DNA of 64,000 nucleotides from positions 1,426,001-1,490,000 of the forward strand of contig CP139918.1 in assembly GCA_034423775.1 (NCBI GenBank), given 5' to 3'. The DNA comes from Alphaproteobacteria bacterium US3C007. Lineage in GTDB: Bacteria; Pseudomonadota; Alphaproteobacteria; Rhodobacterales; Rhodobacteraceae. Position 1 is the stretch's first letter; every line of letters begins with the position of its first letter. Positions 53,916-63,290 of this stretch are shown piece after piece. The translations under genes were made by a program, and so were the position numbers. The notes under the pieces were generated by a model that searched no databases, was not told the DNA's origin, and saw only the letters and a program-made list of their open reading frames with translations.

Positions 53916-55457
53916 CTATGAATTGATACCGGCAAATGTCACACCGCTCAGATCAGCCATCTCTTTTTTCCAAGTTGTAAGATCGGAATGGCGGAACTCG
54001 GCCAAGCTTGAATGGCCGCAAGCGCGTGCCAAAACTTGCATCAAAGACACGCTTGCCCCCAAGAAACGGGCCAATCTTTCCGCGCTGACCTGCACATCCA
54101 GCTTTTTGCGCAATTCGGGCTTTTGGGTGGCAATCCCGGCGGGGCAATTGTTTGAATTGCACATTCTTGCCGCCACACAGCCCACCGCTTGCATCGCCGA
54201 ATTTGACAGCGCGATCGCATCAGCCCCCAACGCCATCGCTTTTGCAAAATCTTCAGCAACGCGCAAGCCTCCGGTAATCACCAAGGTCACATCGCGGCCG
54301 GCTTTCGCATCTAAATGACGGCGCGCCCGGGCCAAAGCTGGAATGGTTGGAACCGAAATGTGATCCCGAAAGATCAATGGCGCTGCGCCCGTTCCGCCGC
54401 CGCGCCCGTCAAGAATGATATAATCCGCGTTTGCCTCCAAGGCGAAATCGATATCCTCTTCGATATGGTTCGCGGATAGCTTGAACCCGATTGGAATGCC
54501 ACCAGAGCGTTCGCGCACTTCATCAGCCAATTTTCGAAAATCTGCCGGCGTTCGCAGATCGGGAAATGTGGCGGGGGAAATTGCGTCTTGACCCGGCTGC
54601 AAACCGCGCACTTGGGCGATTTTACCCTCTACTTTTTCCCCTGGAAGATGCCCGCCCGTGCCGGTTTTGGCCCCTTGTCCACCTTTGAAATGGAACGCCT
54701 GCACCTGCGCAGCAAGCGCTGGGTCCCATCCAAATTTGGCCGAAGCCAATTCATAAAAATATCGCGTATTTTCAGCTTGCTCTTCTTGCAGCATGCCCCC
54801 TTCACCCGAGCAAATACCGGTGCCGGATAATTCAGCACCCCGCGACAATGCAATTTTAGCCTCTTCGGAGAGGGCGCCAAAGCTCATGTCGGAAATAAAC
54901 AAGGGGATATCAAGCTGGAGCGGCTTATCTGCTTTTGGCCCAATGATCGTTGAGGTGGCAACGGGAGCCTCATCCAAAAGCGGCTTTTTGGCCATTTGCG
55001 CAGTCAGTATTTGAATATCATCCCAACTGGGAAGCGCAGTGCGGGGCACGCCCATCGATCCCATTTCGCCGTGATGGCCAAGCTGCGCAAGGCCATCGCG
55101 CGCAAGCGCGTGGATCCTTGCAACTGTTGGTTCTTCGGGCGTTGCCATCGGTTCGGGCATTGCACCTTTGGCTGCGGGCAAAGGCGCGAAATCACCCATT
55201 TTCAGATCGCCTAATATGCGATGACTGCCATCGCAGAAAGGTGCATTACCGCTTGATTTGCATTGGCAAAGCGCGGCGCTTTGCGTGGTCTGTGCGGTGA
55301 ATTTAAGCGGCTTTATCTCGGTGCCGCGATGCGATCCGTCACAAAAAGGCTGCGCGGCCGAGCGGCCACAGCGGCACCAGAAATAGGTTTTACCAGCCTC
55401 TAATTGGGTTTTGATCGGATGTTTTGCCGCAATGAGGGGCACAGATTGATCGCTCAT
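53916..55457 (-). CDS. double-CDGSH / FMN glutamate-synthase-domain fusion protein
   Basis: Two CDGSH-type iron-sulfur modules lie at the N-terminus: Cys28, Cys30, Cys39, His43 and Cys64, Cys66, Cys75, His79, the 3Cys-1His ligand set of 2Fe-2S clusters. From about residue 150 follows the FMN-binding, TIM-barrel domain of glutamate synthase (TGICSGEGGML, HFKGGQGAKTGTGG, LDGRGGGTGAAP). A 3Fe-4S-type cysteine set is present in CVAARMCNSNNC near residue 430. The glutaminase domain of a real GltB is missing, so it is probably a glutamate-synthase-related oxidoreductase of unknown substrate. It lies 5 nt after the hydroquinone reductase gene. Confidence 0.88.
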   Translation of the reverse strand: MSDQSVPLIAAKHPIKTQLEAGKTYFWCRCGRSAAQPFCDGSHRGTEIKPLKFTAQTTQSAALCQCKSSGNAPFCDGSHRILGDLKMGDFAPLPAAKGAMPEPMATPEEPTVARIHALARDGLAQLGHHGEMGSMGVPRTALPSWDDIQILTAQMAKKPLLDEAPVATSTIIGPKADKPLQLDIPLFISDMSFGALSEEAKIALSRGAELSGTGICSGEGGMLQEEQAENTRYFYELASAKFGWDPALAAQVQAFHFKGGQGAKTGTGGHLPGEKVEGKIAQVRGLQPGQDAISPATFPDLRTPADFRKLADEVRERSGGIPIGFKLSANHIEEDIDFALEANADYIILDGRGGGTGAAPLIFRDHISVPTIPALARARRHLDAKAGRDVTLVITGGLRVAEDFAKAMALGADAIALSNSAMQAVGCVAARMCNSNNCPAGIATQKPELRKKLDVQVSAERLARFLGASVSLMQVLARACGHSSLAEFRHSDLTTWKKEMADLSGVTFAGINS

Positions 55458-55462
55458 TCCGG

Positions 55463-56434
55463 TTAACCTCGATTATGTGGTTGGGAAAAATCAATAGTGG
55501 GCCCTTTGGGGACCACGCGTGATGGATTGATGCTGTCATGGCTGGCATAATAATGCTCTTTAATATGTTGCATATTCACCGTTTCAGCAATGCCCGGTTG
55601 CTGGTAAAGATCACGCAAATAGTTTGAGAGGTTGGGGTAATCAACAATGCGGCGCAGATTGCATTTAAAATGGCCCACATAGACGGGATCAAACCGGATC
55701 AATGTGGTGAACAACCGCCAATCCGCTTCGGTGATATCCGGGCCGGTAAGATAACGGGTGTTGGCTAAAATGCCCTCTAGCCAGTCAAGCGTATCAAATA
55801 AAGGCGTGATGGCGGCCTCATAAGCCGTTTGCGTAGTGGCAAAGCCGCAGCGATACACGCCATTGTTCAGCGTCGCGTATATACGCGCATTCAGGGCCTC
55901 GATCTCTGGGCGTAGGGCGTTGGGATAATAATCGCCGGATTGTGCGCCCAGCGCATCAAATTCCGAATTGAACATTCGGATGATTTCAGAAGATTCATTT
56001 GAGACAATCGTAGCGGTTTTTTTGTCCCATAGCACCGGAACCGTCACGCGGCCTGAATATTGCGCATCGGCCGCGGTGTAAATCTGATGCATGAGCTTGG
56101 CCCCATTCACGCTGTCTGGGATGACGCCAGCGCCGGGCTCAAACGTCCAACCATTCTCGGCCATATACCAATGAACGATAGAGACGGAAATCATAGCGTC
56201 CAAACCCTTCAGCGCGCGAAAAATCAGCGTTCGATGCGCCCAGGGGCAGGCCAAAGATACGTAAAGGTGATAGCGCCCCGCCTCTGCCTTGAAGCCGCCG
56301 GCGCCGCTTGGCCCAGCACCGCCATCCGCGGTGATCCAGTTGCGGAATTGCGCCTCTTTGCGCACAAAATGCCCCCCCTCTTTTTTTGTATCATACCACC
56401 GGTCGACCCATTTTCCCTCTTGCAACAACCCCAT
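55463..56434 (-). CDS. glutathionyl-hydroquinone reductase
   Basis: This GST-superfamily enzyme (YqjG/PcpF/ECM4 type) reduces glutathionyl-hydroquinones formed from quinones. The 323-residue length and the active-site Cys63 in LACPWAHRTL are diagnostic. Further marks are NESSEIIRM, the C-domain YRCGFATTQTAYE and the NPSRVVPKGP C-terminus. It is the middle gene of a pirin / reductase / CDGSH-fusion cluster, which suggests a role in quinone or oxidative stress handling. Confidence 0.93.
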   Translation of the reverse strand: MGLLQEGKWVDRWYDTKKEGGHFVRKEAQFRNWITADGGAGPSGAGGFKAEAGRYHLYVSLACPWAHRTLIFRALKGLDAMISVSIVHWYMAENGWTFEPGAGVIPDSVNGAKLMHQIYTAADAQYSGRVTVPVLWDKKTATIVSNESSEIIRMFNSEFDALGAQSGDYYPNALRPEIEALNARIYATLNNGVYRCGFATTQTAYEAAITPLFDTLDWLEGILANTRYLTGPDITEADWRLFTTLIRFDPVYVGHFKCNLRRIVDYPNLSNYLRDLYQQPGIAETVNMQHIKEHYYASHDSINPSRVVPKGPTIDFSQPHNRG

Positions 56435-56448
56435 TTGATTTCCTTACT

Positions 56449-57363
56449 TTAATGATCTTGTGGTTTGATAAATTGGTTATTGCGTAAATCGCTAAAAGCT
56501 TGCTGCAATTCTGCGCGCGTATTCATCACAATCGGCCCATGCCACGCCACGGGTTCTTGAATGGGCGAGCCGGCCACCAGTAAAAAGCGCATGCCTTGGG
56601 GGCCGGCTTTTACAACAATCTCATCGCCCGTGCCAAAGCGCACCAATGTTCGATTGCCAGATAAATCGCGGATATTCAGTTCTTCGCCCATCACCTCTTT
56701 TTCCAGCAAGACCCCATGGGGCGTTGAGGCATCGGCAAATTTCCCAGCGCCTTCAAATATATAGGCGAATGTATTGCGGTACGTATCGACTTTTAGAACT
56801 TTTTTGCGCCCCGCTGGGATGCTGATATCCAGATAAAGCGGGTCTGCAGCGATCCCATCAACAGGGCCCTGTTTGCCCCAAAACTCTCCTGTTATGATCC
56901 GCACCACGCTGCCATCATCATCGATAATTTCGGGAATTTCTTTTGCGTCTACGTCTTGATAGCGCGGCGTTGTCATCTTTAGGCTACCCGGCAAATTTGC
57001 CCAAAGCTGAAACCCGTGCATTTGCCCCTTGGAATTTCCATTGGGCATTTCCTGATGCATGATCCCAGATCCGGCTGTCATCCATTGCACATCGCCTGCG
57101 CCCAAAGTGCCGGTGTTTCCCAAACTGTCGCTATGGTCAACGGATCCGTTCAACACATAGGTGATGGTTTCAATGCCCCGATGCGGGTGCCAGGGAAAGC
57201 CGCCTGCATAGGCGGCGGGGTGTTCGTTGCGAAAATCATCAAACAGTAAAAAGGGATCATGCGCTTCTGGCTCATTAAAGCCAAAGGCGCGATGCAAATG
57301 CACGCCTGCCCCTTCCCGAGTTGGTGTGGCTGCGCTGGTTGAGATAGCCGGTCGAATTGACAT
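56449..57363 (-). CDS. pirin family protein
   Basis: Pirins are bicupin metal proteins, some with quercetinase activity. The 304-residue protein has the N-terminal cupin ligands in FPWHPHRGIETITYVL (two His and Glu near residues 58-65) and HSDSLGN, then MTAGSGIMHQE, and a C-terminal cupin with the ARPIQEPVAWHGPIV-like end PIQEPVAWHGPIVMN. The start at 57363 has AAGGAA upstream; an ATG 27 nt earlier is less likely. It is first in the three-gene leftward cluster. Confidence 0.93.
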   Translation of the reverse strand: MSIRPAISTSAATPTREGAGVHLHRAFGFNEPEAHDPFLLFDDFRNEHPAAYAGGFPWHPHRGIETITYVLNGSVDHSDSLGNTGTLGAGDVQWMTAGSGIMHQEMPNGNSKGQMHGFQLWANLPGSLKMTTPRYQDVDAKEIPEIIDDDGSVVRIITGEFWGKQGPVDGIAADPLYLDISIPAGRKKVLKVDTYRNTFAYIFEGAGKFADASTPHGVLLEKEVMGEELNIRDLSGNRTLVRFGTGDEIVVKAGPQGMRFLLVAGSPIQEPVAWHGPIVMNTRAELQQAFSDLRNNQFIKPQDH

Positions 57364-58065
57364 AGAAGTTTCCTTGAACGTGTACTGCAATATAGAAATA
57401 GACGCTTGCGAACAGAAATCGAGTTCTAAAAATAAGAACGATAAGGGCTAATTCAGATAATGCACTCTGGGGTGTCTCTGCAATTTTGAGATATTATCAT
57501 GATCCAAGCGCTTAAAGGGCGCTCGACTTTACCGGTTTTGGTCCCGCCAGTCGGGCACTGAGCGCATATTTTTTGACCATTGTATAACGGTTCGCAGAAA
57601 AAGCTGCGGGTTTTTGAGCCTGCGGCCGTATGAATCGAACGTGAATGCGAAGCGCATGGCCTCGGATTTCTATGACGGGCGCGCTCTCTAAGGGAATAGA
57701 GCTGCCCATCATGAGACAGTTTTCCGGTTACATTGCTGTTCTTTGACGGGTCTGGGCATAGCTGCCCGCCGATTTTTCAAAACTGATGTCAACAGTATAA
57801 AATATCTGACCAGTTTCGCCTGTCTTATTTTGTGACCCAGCTCGATCAACGCGCCTTTTGTGATCAGATTGAGCGCGCAGCATGGGCAGGGCCCGGCGAT
57901 CCGATATGGGCTGGGGCGCTCATGAGACGCGAAGAGCTGGCAAGGGGCCGTGACCTTGCGGGATCCGCCCGTTCCAGAGCGTTTGGGTTGCGAGCGGATT
58001 TTAGCCTTTGGCGGGGCTTTTAAAAGGCCGCGACCTTCGTGGGTTTGCGTGTTTTTGCAAAGGCG
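57364..58065. other. intergenic stretch without a supported gene
   Basis: About 700 bp between the divergent ends of the pirin cluster (promoter side) and the livF 3' end. A plus-strand frame at 57832-58023 has host-like composition but no recognisable content. The promoter of the pirin cluster must lie at its left edge. No terminator for livF with a T-run could be defended. Confidence 0.4.
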
Positions 58066-58752
58066 TTATACGCCCAAATAGTTTTCGGTGATATCGCGCG
58101 TCAGATGGGCTATTGGCCCGGACCACACGGTTTTGCCACGCTCTACTATCACCGCGTTATCCGAGATAGCGCTCAGCTCTTTGAGCGATTTATCGATCAG
58201 TAAAATAGCCAAGCCGGTTTGATGTTTTAGGTGTGAAATAGCCGCCCAGATTTCTTGTCGGATCAGGGGGGCCAAACCCTCAGTGGCTTCATCCAAGATC
58301 AAAAGCCGGGGGTTGGTCATCAAGGCCCGCCCGATCGCCAGCATCTGTTGCTCGCCGCCCGAGAGGGATGCGGCGGATTGGTCGCGGCGCTCCTCTAAGC
58401 GGGGAAAGAGTTTTGCGATCCGGCTCAATGTCCAATGGCCGGGTCGGGACGCGGCGATTAGATTTTCGCCTACGCTTAGATTGGTAAAGCAGCGGCGGCC
58501 CTCTGGAACCAACCCAATGCCTTTACGAGCCACTTGATGGCTGTGAAGCAGATGCAGGTTTTGACCCTCTAGCGTCAAACCGCCCTGCGAATTGATCATC
58601 CGGCAAATGGCTTTCACCGTAGTAGATTTTCCCATTCCATTGCGCCCCATAAGCGCGGTGACTTCGCCCTCAGAAATGCTTAGGTCAACCCCTGAAAGCG
58701 CTTGGCTGCTGCCATAAGAGGCGCGCAGGTTTTCTACCCTTAACAGGCTCAT
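58066..58752 (-). CDS. livF: branched-chain amino-acid-type ABC transporter ATP-binding protein LivF
   Basis: The second ATPase of the LIV-type importer, 228 residues. Walker A is GRNGMGKST near residue 36, signature LSGGEQQMLAIGRAL near residue 130, Walker B LLILDEATEGLAP. The LivF-specific GIGLVPEGRRCF is present. It overlaps livG by ATGA and is the last gene of the operon. Confidence 0.93.
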   Translation of the reverse strand: MSLLRVENLRASYGSSQALSGVDLSISEGEVTALMGRNGMGKSTTVKAICRMINSQGGLTLEGQNLHLLHSHQVARKGIGLVPEGRRCFTNLSVGENLIAASRPGHWTLSRIAKLFPRLEERRDQSAASLSGGEQQMLAIGRALMTNPRLLILDEATEGLAPLIRQEIWAAISHLKHQTGLAILLIDKSLKELSAISDNAVIVERGKTVWSGPIAHLTRDITENYLGV

Positions 58753-59498
58753 TCTGCCTCTCCTAGATAGGCTTCGCGCACCGCGCGATCGGCGCGGATC
58801 TCGCGGGCGCTTCCGGTGGCGATGATTTTTCCATAGACCAGCACACTGATCCGATCGGCCAGCGCAAAAACGGCATCCATATCATGCTCGACCAGCAGGA
58901 TCGGCGCCTCGCCGCGCAATCCATCCAGAAATTTGGTCATTGTTTTAGAGCCTTCGCCGCCAAGCCCTGCCATCGGCTCATCCATGATGAAGGCTTTTGG
59001 TGCCAGGGTTAAGGCCACAGCTATTTCCAATTGGCGGCGTTGCCCATGGCTTAATTTTGCGCAGATCGTATCCTTTTGTTCCAAAAGGTTCACGCGCGCC
59101 AAAGCCGATTCTGCACGCGCGATCAGTGCCTGAGTGTGCAAAGCAGGTCTCCAGAACCGCCAGGTTGCACGCGTGGCTCCGATCCCGCCAAGCACAACAT
59201 TTTGAAGAACCGTGTCTTCCATCGCAAGTTCTGAAATTTGAAAACTGCGGGCCAAGCCTTGGCGCGCGCGCGCCGCAGTCCCAAGCTGAGAAATATCTTT
59301 GCCCAGCAAATCCACCGAGCCGCTATCCGGCTGTAGGCTGCCGCATATTTGTTTGATCAAGGTTGATTTTCCTGCCCCGTTCGGGCCAATCACCGCGTGA
59401 ATTTCCCCTGGCATCAGCGTCACCGACACGCGATCAGTGGCGAGCAAGGCGCCAAAGCTTTTCTGTAGCTTATGCGTGGCAAGAACTGGCTGGGCCAT
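58749..59498 (-). CDS. livG: branched-chain amino-acid-type ABC transporter ATP-binding protein LivG
   Basis: First ATPase of the importer, 249 residues from the ATG at 59498, whose A is shared with the livM stop codon. Walker A GPNGAGKST near residue 38, LARSFQ Q-loop, signature LSHGQRRQLEIA and Walker B FIMDEPMAGLG. The frame is open 99 nt upstream inside livM, which I do not count. Confidence 0.93.
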   Translation of the reverse strand: MAQPVLATHKLQKSFGALLATDRVSVTLMPGEIHAVIGPNGAGKSTLIKQICGSLQPDSGSVDLLGKDISQLGTAARARQGLARSFQISELAMEDTVLQNVVLGGIGATRATWRFWRPALHTQALIARAESALARVNLLEQKDTICAKLSHGQRRQLEIAVALTLAPKAFIMDEPMAGLGGEGSKTMTKFLDGLRGEAPILLVEHDMDAVFALADRISVLVYGKIIATGSAREIRADRAVREAYLGEAE

Positions 59499-60484
59499 CA
59501 CACTTTGGCTCCGTCTTTGCCGGTTAATAATCCGATCAGCCCGCCGCGCGCGAATAAAACGATGCAGAGCAGGATCAGGCCCAGATAGACGTGCCAAAAC
59601 TCGGTCAACCCGCCCAAGAAATGTTCCAAAGCTACGAACATGCAGGCCCCAATTACAGGGCCCATCAAGCGTCCGACGCCGCCGATTATGATCAGCACGA
59701 TCAATTCTCCTGAAAGCTGCCAGCTGAACATTGTGGGCGATACAAACCGGTTGAGATCTGCAAATAAAGCACCAGCAAGCCCGGTGATCGCACCCGAAAT
59801 CACAAAGGCCAGCAACCGCAGTTTCAGCGGCTCAATTCCAACGGCTTGCGCGCGCAACGGCGTTTGCCGCGCGGCATTCAGCGCCAGCCCAAAAGGCGCA
59901 GATTGCAGCTTGGATTGTATAAAGAGCACGCTGCATAATAAACCAAAACATAGGCAGAAAAATTGCAGGGGCTTTAACGTATTTAACCCTGGAAAATCGT
60001 TGCGCATATAGATCGATAATCCGTCTTCTCCGCCATATTGGGGCCAAGAAATACTGAAATAGTAGAATAATTGCCCGAAGGCGAGGGTGATCATAATGAA
60101 ATAGACGCCCGAGGTGCGCAGCGAAAGCAGGCCAATAAAAAAAGCGATAATGCCCGAAATCAGCATGGCAGACAGCCAAATCACGGGCATGGATTTTGTG
60201 CCTTCTATCGAGACGAAACCCAGATCTAACGGGGTATAGGTTTGCGCATGGCTGGCCAAAATGCCCATCACATAACCGCCAATACCAAAGAATACCGCAT
60301 GTCCGAAGCTCACCAGCCCCCCGATTCCCAACGCAATATTCAAGCCCACCGCCGCCAGCGCAAGAATCACTGCGCGGGTGGCCAATGTGATCGTAAAAGG
60401 CGCATCTGCTAGCAGCGCGGCAAGCGGCAGCGCAATCAGCCCCAGAAGAACCGCGGCGTTCAGATATGGCTCGCGTAGCCTCAT
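59498..60484 (-). CDS. livM: branched-chain amino-acid-type ABC transporter permease LivM
   Basis: An inner-membrane permease of 328 residues with about nine hydrophobic segments. Family marks are ALAAVGLNIALGIGGLVSFGHAVFFGIGGY near residues 40-69 (the GLVSFGH motif) and the coupling region LRAQAVGIEPLKLRLLAFVIS near residue 205. The start at 60484 overlaps the livH stop by ATGA. Confidence 0.93.
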   Translation of the reverse strand: MRLREPYLNAAVLLGLIALPLAALLADAPFTITLATRAVILALAAVGLNIALGIGGLVSFGHAVFFGIGGYVMGILASHAQTYTPLDLGFVSIEGTKSMPVIWLSAMLISGIIAFFIGLLSLRTSGVYFIMITLAFGQLFYYFSISWPQYGGEDGLSIYMRNDFPGLNTLKPLQFFCLCFGLLCSVLFIQSKLQSAPFGLALNAARQTPLRAQAVGIEPLKLRLLAFVISGAITGLAGALFADLNRFVSPTMFSWQLSGELIVLIIIGGVGRLMGPVIGACMFVALEHFLGGLTEFWHVYLGLILLCIVLFARGGLIGLLTGKDGAKV

Positions 60485-61401
60485 GCGCGGGCACCAAACA
60501 ATCCGGTGGGCTTCCAAATCAGAACGCCGCCCATCAAAATATAGATACCCATAGAAGCAAAGGCCGATCCGGTTTTCTGCGCGCTGCCCGTTTCCATGAA
60601 CAGCTTCAACAGCTCGGGCAGAAAAACCCCGCCAAGCGTATCGGTGAGGCCAACCAAGAGCGCACCGATAAACGCCCCTCGGATCGAACCGATGCCGCCG
60701 ATCACGATTACCACAAACGCTAAAATAAGCACCGGTTCTCCCATCCCGACCTGCACCGATTGGATGGCGCCAACCAAAGCTCCGGCAGTGCCGGCCAAGG
60801 CCGCGCCAAGCGCGAATACCAGCGTGTAGAGTTTTGAAATATCCACTCCAAGCGCGGCGATCATTTCGCGGTCATTTTCGCCGGCGCGGATTTGTATGCC
60901 GATCCGGGTCTTTTCAATGAGGGCCCATAGCCCCAGTGCCACCGCCAAGCCAATCGCGATTAAACTCAGGCGGTAGAGCGGATATTGTATGCCACCCGGT
61001 AGTGAAATTGGCCCTGATAAAAGCTTGGGTATCTCTAAAAACAGGGGAAAGGATCCAAACAGCCAGCGCGTGCCTTCCGAGAAGATCAGGATCAGGGCAA
61101 AAGTGGCCAGTACCTGATCCAAATGCGCAGCTTTATACAGCCGTCTGATCACGACAATTTCGATAATTGCACCGGCTAGTGCGGCAGCAATCAGCGCCGC
61201 AAGCAGGCCGATAAAGAAAGAGCCGGTCAGGCCGGCCATGCTGGCAGCGGCAAAGGCCCCCACCATGTAAAGCGATCCATGCGCGAGGTTGATCAATCCC
61301 ATAACGCCAAAAATCAAGGTAAGACCGGCCGCCATTAAAAACAGCATAACGCCAAATTGCAGGCCGTTCAGAATTTGCTCGATAATAAGGATTGCGGACA
61401 T
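60481..61401 (-). CDS. livH: branched-chain amino-acid-type ABC transporter permease LivH
   Basis: The partner permease, 306 residues, with eight or so membrane segments. The N-terminal ILNGLQFGVMLFLMAAGLTLIFGVMGLINLAHGSLYM region (residues 10-47) contains the GLINLAHG signature, and the coupling region GVDISKLYTLVFALGAALAG lies near residue 200. A hairpin separates it from the binding-protein gene upstream. Confidence 0.93.
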   Translation of the reverse strand: MSAILIIEQILNGLQFGVMLFLMAAGLTLIFGVMGLINLAHGSLYMVGAFAAASMAGLTGSFFIGLLAALIAAALAGAIIEIVVIRRLYKAAHLDQVLATFALILIFSEGTRWLFGSFPLFLEIPKLLSGPISLPGGIQYPLYRLSLIAIGLAVALGLWALIEKTRIGIQIRAGENDREMIAALGVDISKLYTLVFALGAALAGTAGALVGAIQSVQVGMGEPVLILAFVVIVIGGIGSIRGAFIGALLVGLTDTLGGVFLPELLKLFMETGSAQKTGSAFASMGIYILMGGVLIWKPTGLFGARA

Positions 61402-61414
61402 TGGAACCCCAAAG

Positions 61415-61444
61415 TTTAGCGCGCCTACAAGCAGGCGCGCTAAA
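61415..61444 (-). terminator. hairpin between livK and livH
   Basis: A perfect 11-bp stem TTTAGCGCGCC / GGCGCGCTAAA with an 8-nt loop lies 6 nt after the binding-protein stop codon. No long T-run follows on the minus strand, so it is more likely an mRNA-stabilising or partial-attenuation hairpin than a full terminator. Confidence 0.6.
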
Positions 61445-61450
61445 GGCTAC

Positions 61451-62581
61451 TTACATTTTGCAATCGCCCGCATAAGCATCCGAGTGGTTTTCGAAGGCCA
61501 CCCCGATGATTTTATTGGTGAAGACATCCCCTTCTTGGATCACTTCGCGCGCGTATATCGTTTGAATCGGGTGGTGGTTTGGCCCAAAAGAAAACTTCCC
61601 CCGCGTACTGTCAAAATTTGCCGCACGCAGCGCGTTGCGGAAGCTATCCGCATCGGATGGATGGGCTGTTTCAAGCGCCGAAATCAGCAAATTGGCCGTA
61701 TCAAACCCTTGGCTGGCATAAAGTGATGGCAAGCGCCCATAGGCCGCCTGAAAGGTTTCAACAAAGGCCGCATTGGTCGGGTTGTCGATATCCTTATTCC
61801 ATTGTGAGGTGTTTACAACGCCCAAAGCGGCGGCTCCCACGGCCTGTAGGATCCCTTGGTCAAAACTGAAGGCCGGGCCCACAACCGGGATATCAATGCC
61901 GCTATCCGCATATTGTTTCAAGAAAGAGATCCCCATGCCACCGGGTAAAAAGAAATAAACGCTGTCAGCGCCGCTGGCGCGGATTTGCGCGATTTCCGCC
62001 GCGTAATCGGTTTGCCCGAGCTTGGTGAAAACCTCTCCAGCCAGATCGCCAGTGTGAAAGCGCTTATACCCTGTCAAGGCGTCTTGCCCGGCGGGGTAAT
62101 TGGGGGCCATGATGAAGCTATTTTTATACCCAGCGCTGTTGGCATAGGCGCCAGCCGCCTCGTGTAGATTGTCATTTTGCCATGCCACATTGAAGTAATT
62201 TTCATGGCAACCCCGACCTGCCAAAGGTGACGGGCCCGCATTTGGCGAAAGGTAAAACACGTTTTGATTGGTCACGGCAGGCACCACGGCCATTGCAAGG
62301 TTTGACCAGATGATCCCGGTCATAATATCAACCCGTTCGGATTGGATCATTTTATCCGACAGTTGGACTGCGATATCAGGTTTGCGCTGATCATCTTCGA
62401 TAACAACGTCGATATCGCTGCGGCCAGATTGTGCAACAGCCAACATGAACCCATCGCGAACATCAATTCCAAGGCCGGCGCCACCGCCTGATAAGGTTGT
62501 GATCATACCGATTTTTACATCCGCAACTGCGGTGGTTGCACCGAGTGCAAGCGCAGCCGTTGCCATCAGAAATTTATTCAT
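61451..62581 (-). CDS. branched-chain amino-acid-type ABC transporter substrate-binding protein
   Basis: A 376-residue periplasmic receptor with a Sec signal peptide (residues 1-20, cut after AVA). The mature start VKIGMITTLSGGGAGLG is that of LIV-type (peripla_BP_6) receptors; GMGISFLKQYADSGI and FDTANLLISAL also fit. It precedes livH-livM-livG-livF. The true substrate may be an amino acid, amide or aromatic compound and cannot be read from the sequence. Confidence 0.92.
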   Translation of the reverse strand: MNKFLMATAALALGATTAVADVKIGMITTLSGGGAGLGIDVRDGFMLAVAQSGRSDIDVVIEDDQRKPDIAVQLSDKMIQSERVDIMTGIIWSNLAMAVVPAVTNQNVFYLSPNAGPSPLAGRGCHENYFNVAWQNDNLHEAAGAYANSAGYKNSFIMAPNYPAGQDALTGYKRFHTGDLAGEVFTKLGQTDYAAEIAQIRASGADSVYFFLPGGMGISFLKQYADSGIDIPVVGPAFSFDQGILQAVGAAALGVVNTSQWNKDIDNPTNAAFVETFQAAYGRLPSLYASQGFDTANLLISALETAHPSDADSFRNALRAANFDSTRGKFSFGPNHHPIQTIYAREVIQEGDVFTNKIIGVAFENHSDAYAGDCKM

Positions 62582-62604
62582 TGTTTTCTCCCTTATATGG
62601 TCAA

Positions 62605-62841
62605 TTAGAATGCTGAAAAGGTCAGCGTTGTCAGCGTTCGCTGGATACCCTCTATGGGGCCGATTAATTCATTGATATAACGCCCAACATCTTTGCCCTC
62701 TGGGACGTAGATTTTCAGCAGCAAGTCAAAATCGCCGCTGGTGGAATACATTTCAGAATGGACTTCCTTGAGGGATAGCGCATCCGCCACTTGATAGGTT
62801 TTTCCCGGTGCGCATCTTATTTGTATAAAAACGCATGTCAT
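62605..62841 (-). CDS. stand-alone Lrp/AsnC effector-binding (RAM) domain protein
   Basis: The 78-residue protein corresponds to the ligand-binding RAM domain of Lrp/AsnC regulators: an FIQIRCAPGKTYQVADAL strand-helix start, VHSEMYSTSGDFDLLLKIYVP in the middle and a TLTTLTFSAF end. There is no DNA-binding domain; the frame is complete and no HTH precedes it. It is the first gene of the importer operon, 23 nt before the binding-protein gene, which suggests it senses the transported amino acid or modulates a full-length Lrp partner. Confidence 0.85.
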   Translation of the reverse strand: MTCVFIQIRCAPGKTYQVADALSLKEVHSEMYSTSGDFDLLLKIYVPEGKDVGRYINELIGPIEGIQRTLTTLTFSAF

Positions 62842-63290
62842 TCTTATCTCTCCTACAAGCGTTCAAGGTGATGGGCTTTATAGGCCCCCATTTTGCGGAC
62901 GAGCCTTCATGATAGTGCAAGGTTTTAAAGAGGTCCATCGCTATGATCGGCCCCGTGCTGGCCGGCAAAGACCGGAGCAAATTCAGATGGCTTGCGCGAA
63001 AGTAAGCGCCGCGTGTTGCAGTAGCGCGCGGGGCTGAAATGCAGGTTGAAGATTAAAGATCACCCTTTTGGCGGCATGAGGTGGGTGCTGGCTGTCTTAT
63101 TCTGATCAAACCATAGCTTTCTTAGGCCTATTGCAGAGGCATATCTTTATGTTTGTTTCGGTTTTTTTTAAGAGGGTGCGCTGCCGTTCGCGAAAGGTGG
63201 GCCGATCAGGCGGGGCATAAGCAAAAGATTAGGTTTTGTTATGAAGCGAAGCGGCTTATAAAGAGAAGCATTCCAAAAAGAAGGTCTTAC
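62842..63290. other. divergent intergenic region
   Basis: About 450 bp between two divergent genes; it must hold the promoters of the RAM-liv operon and the redoxin gene. I could not pick convincing promoter boxes or any RNA gene. Confidence 0.4.
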
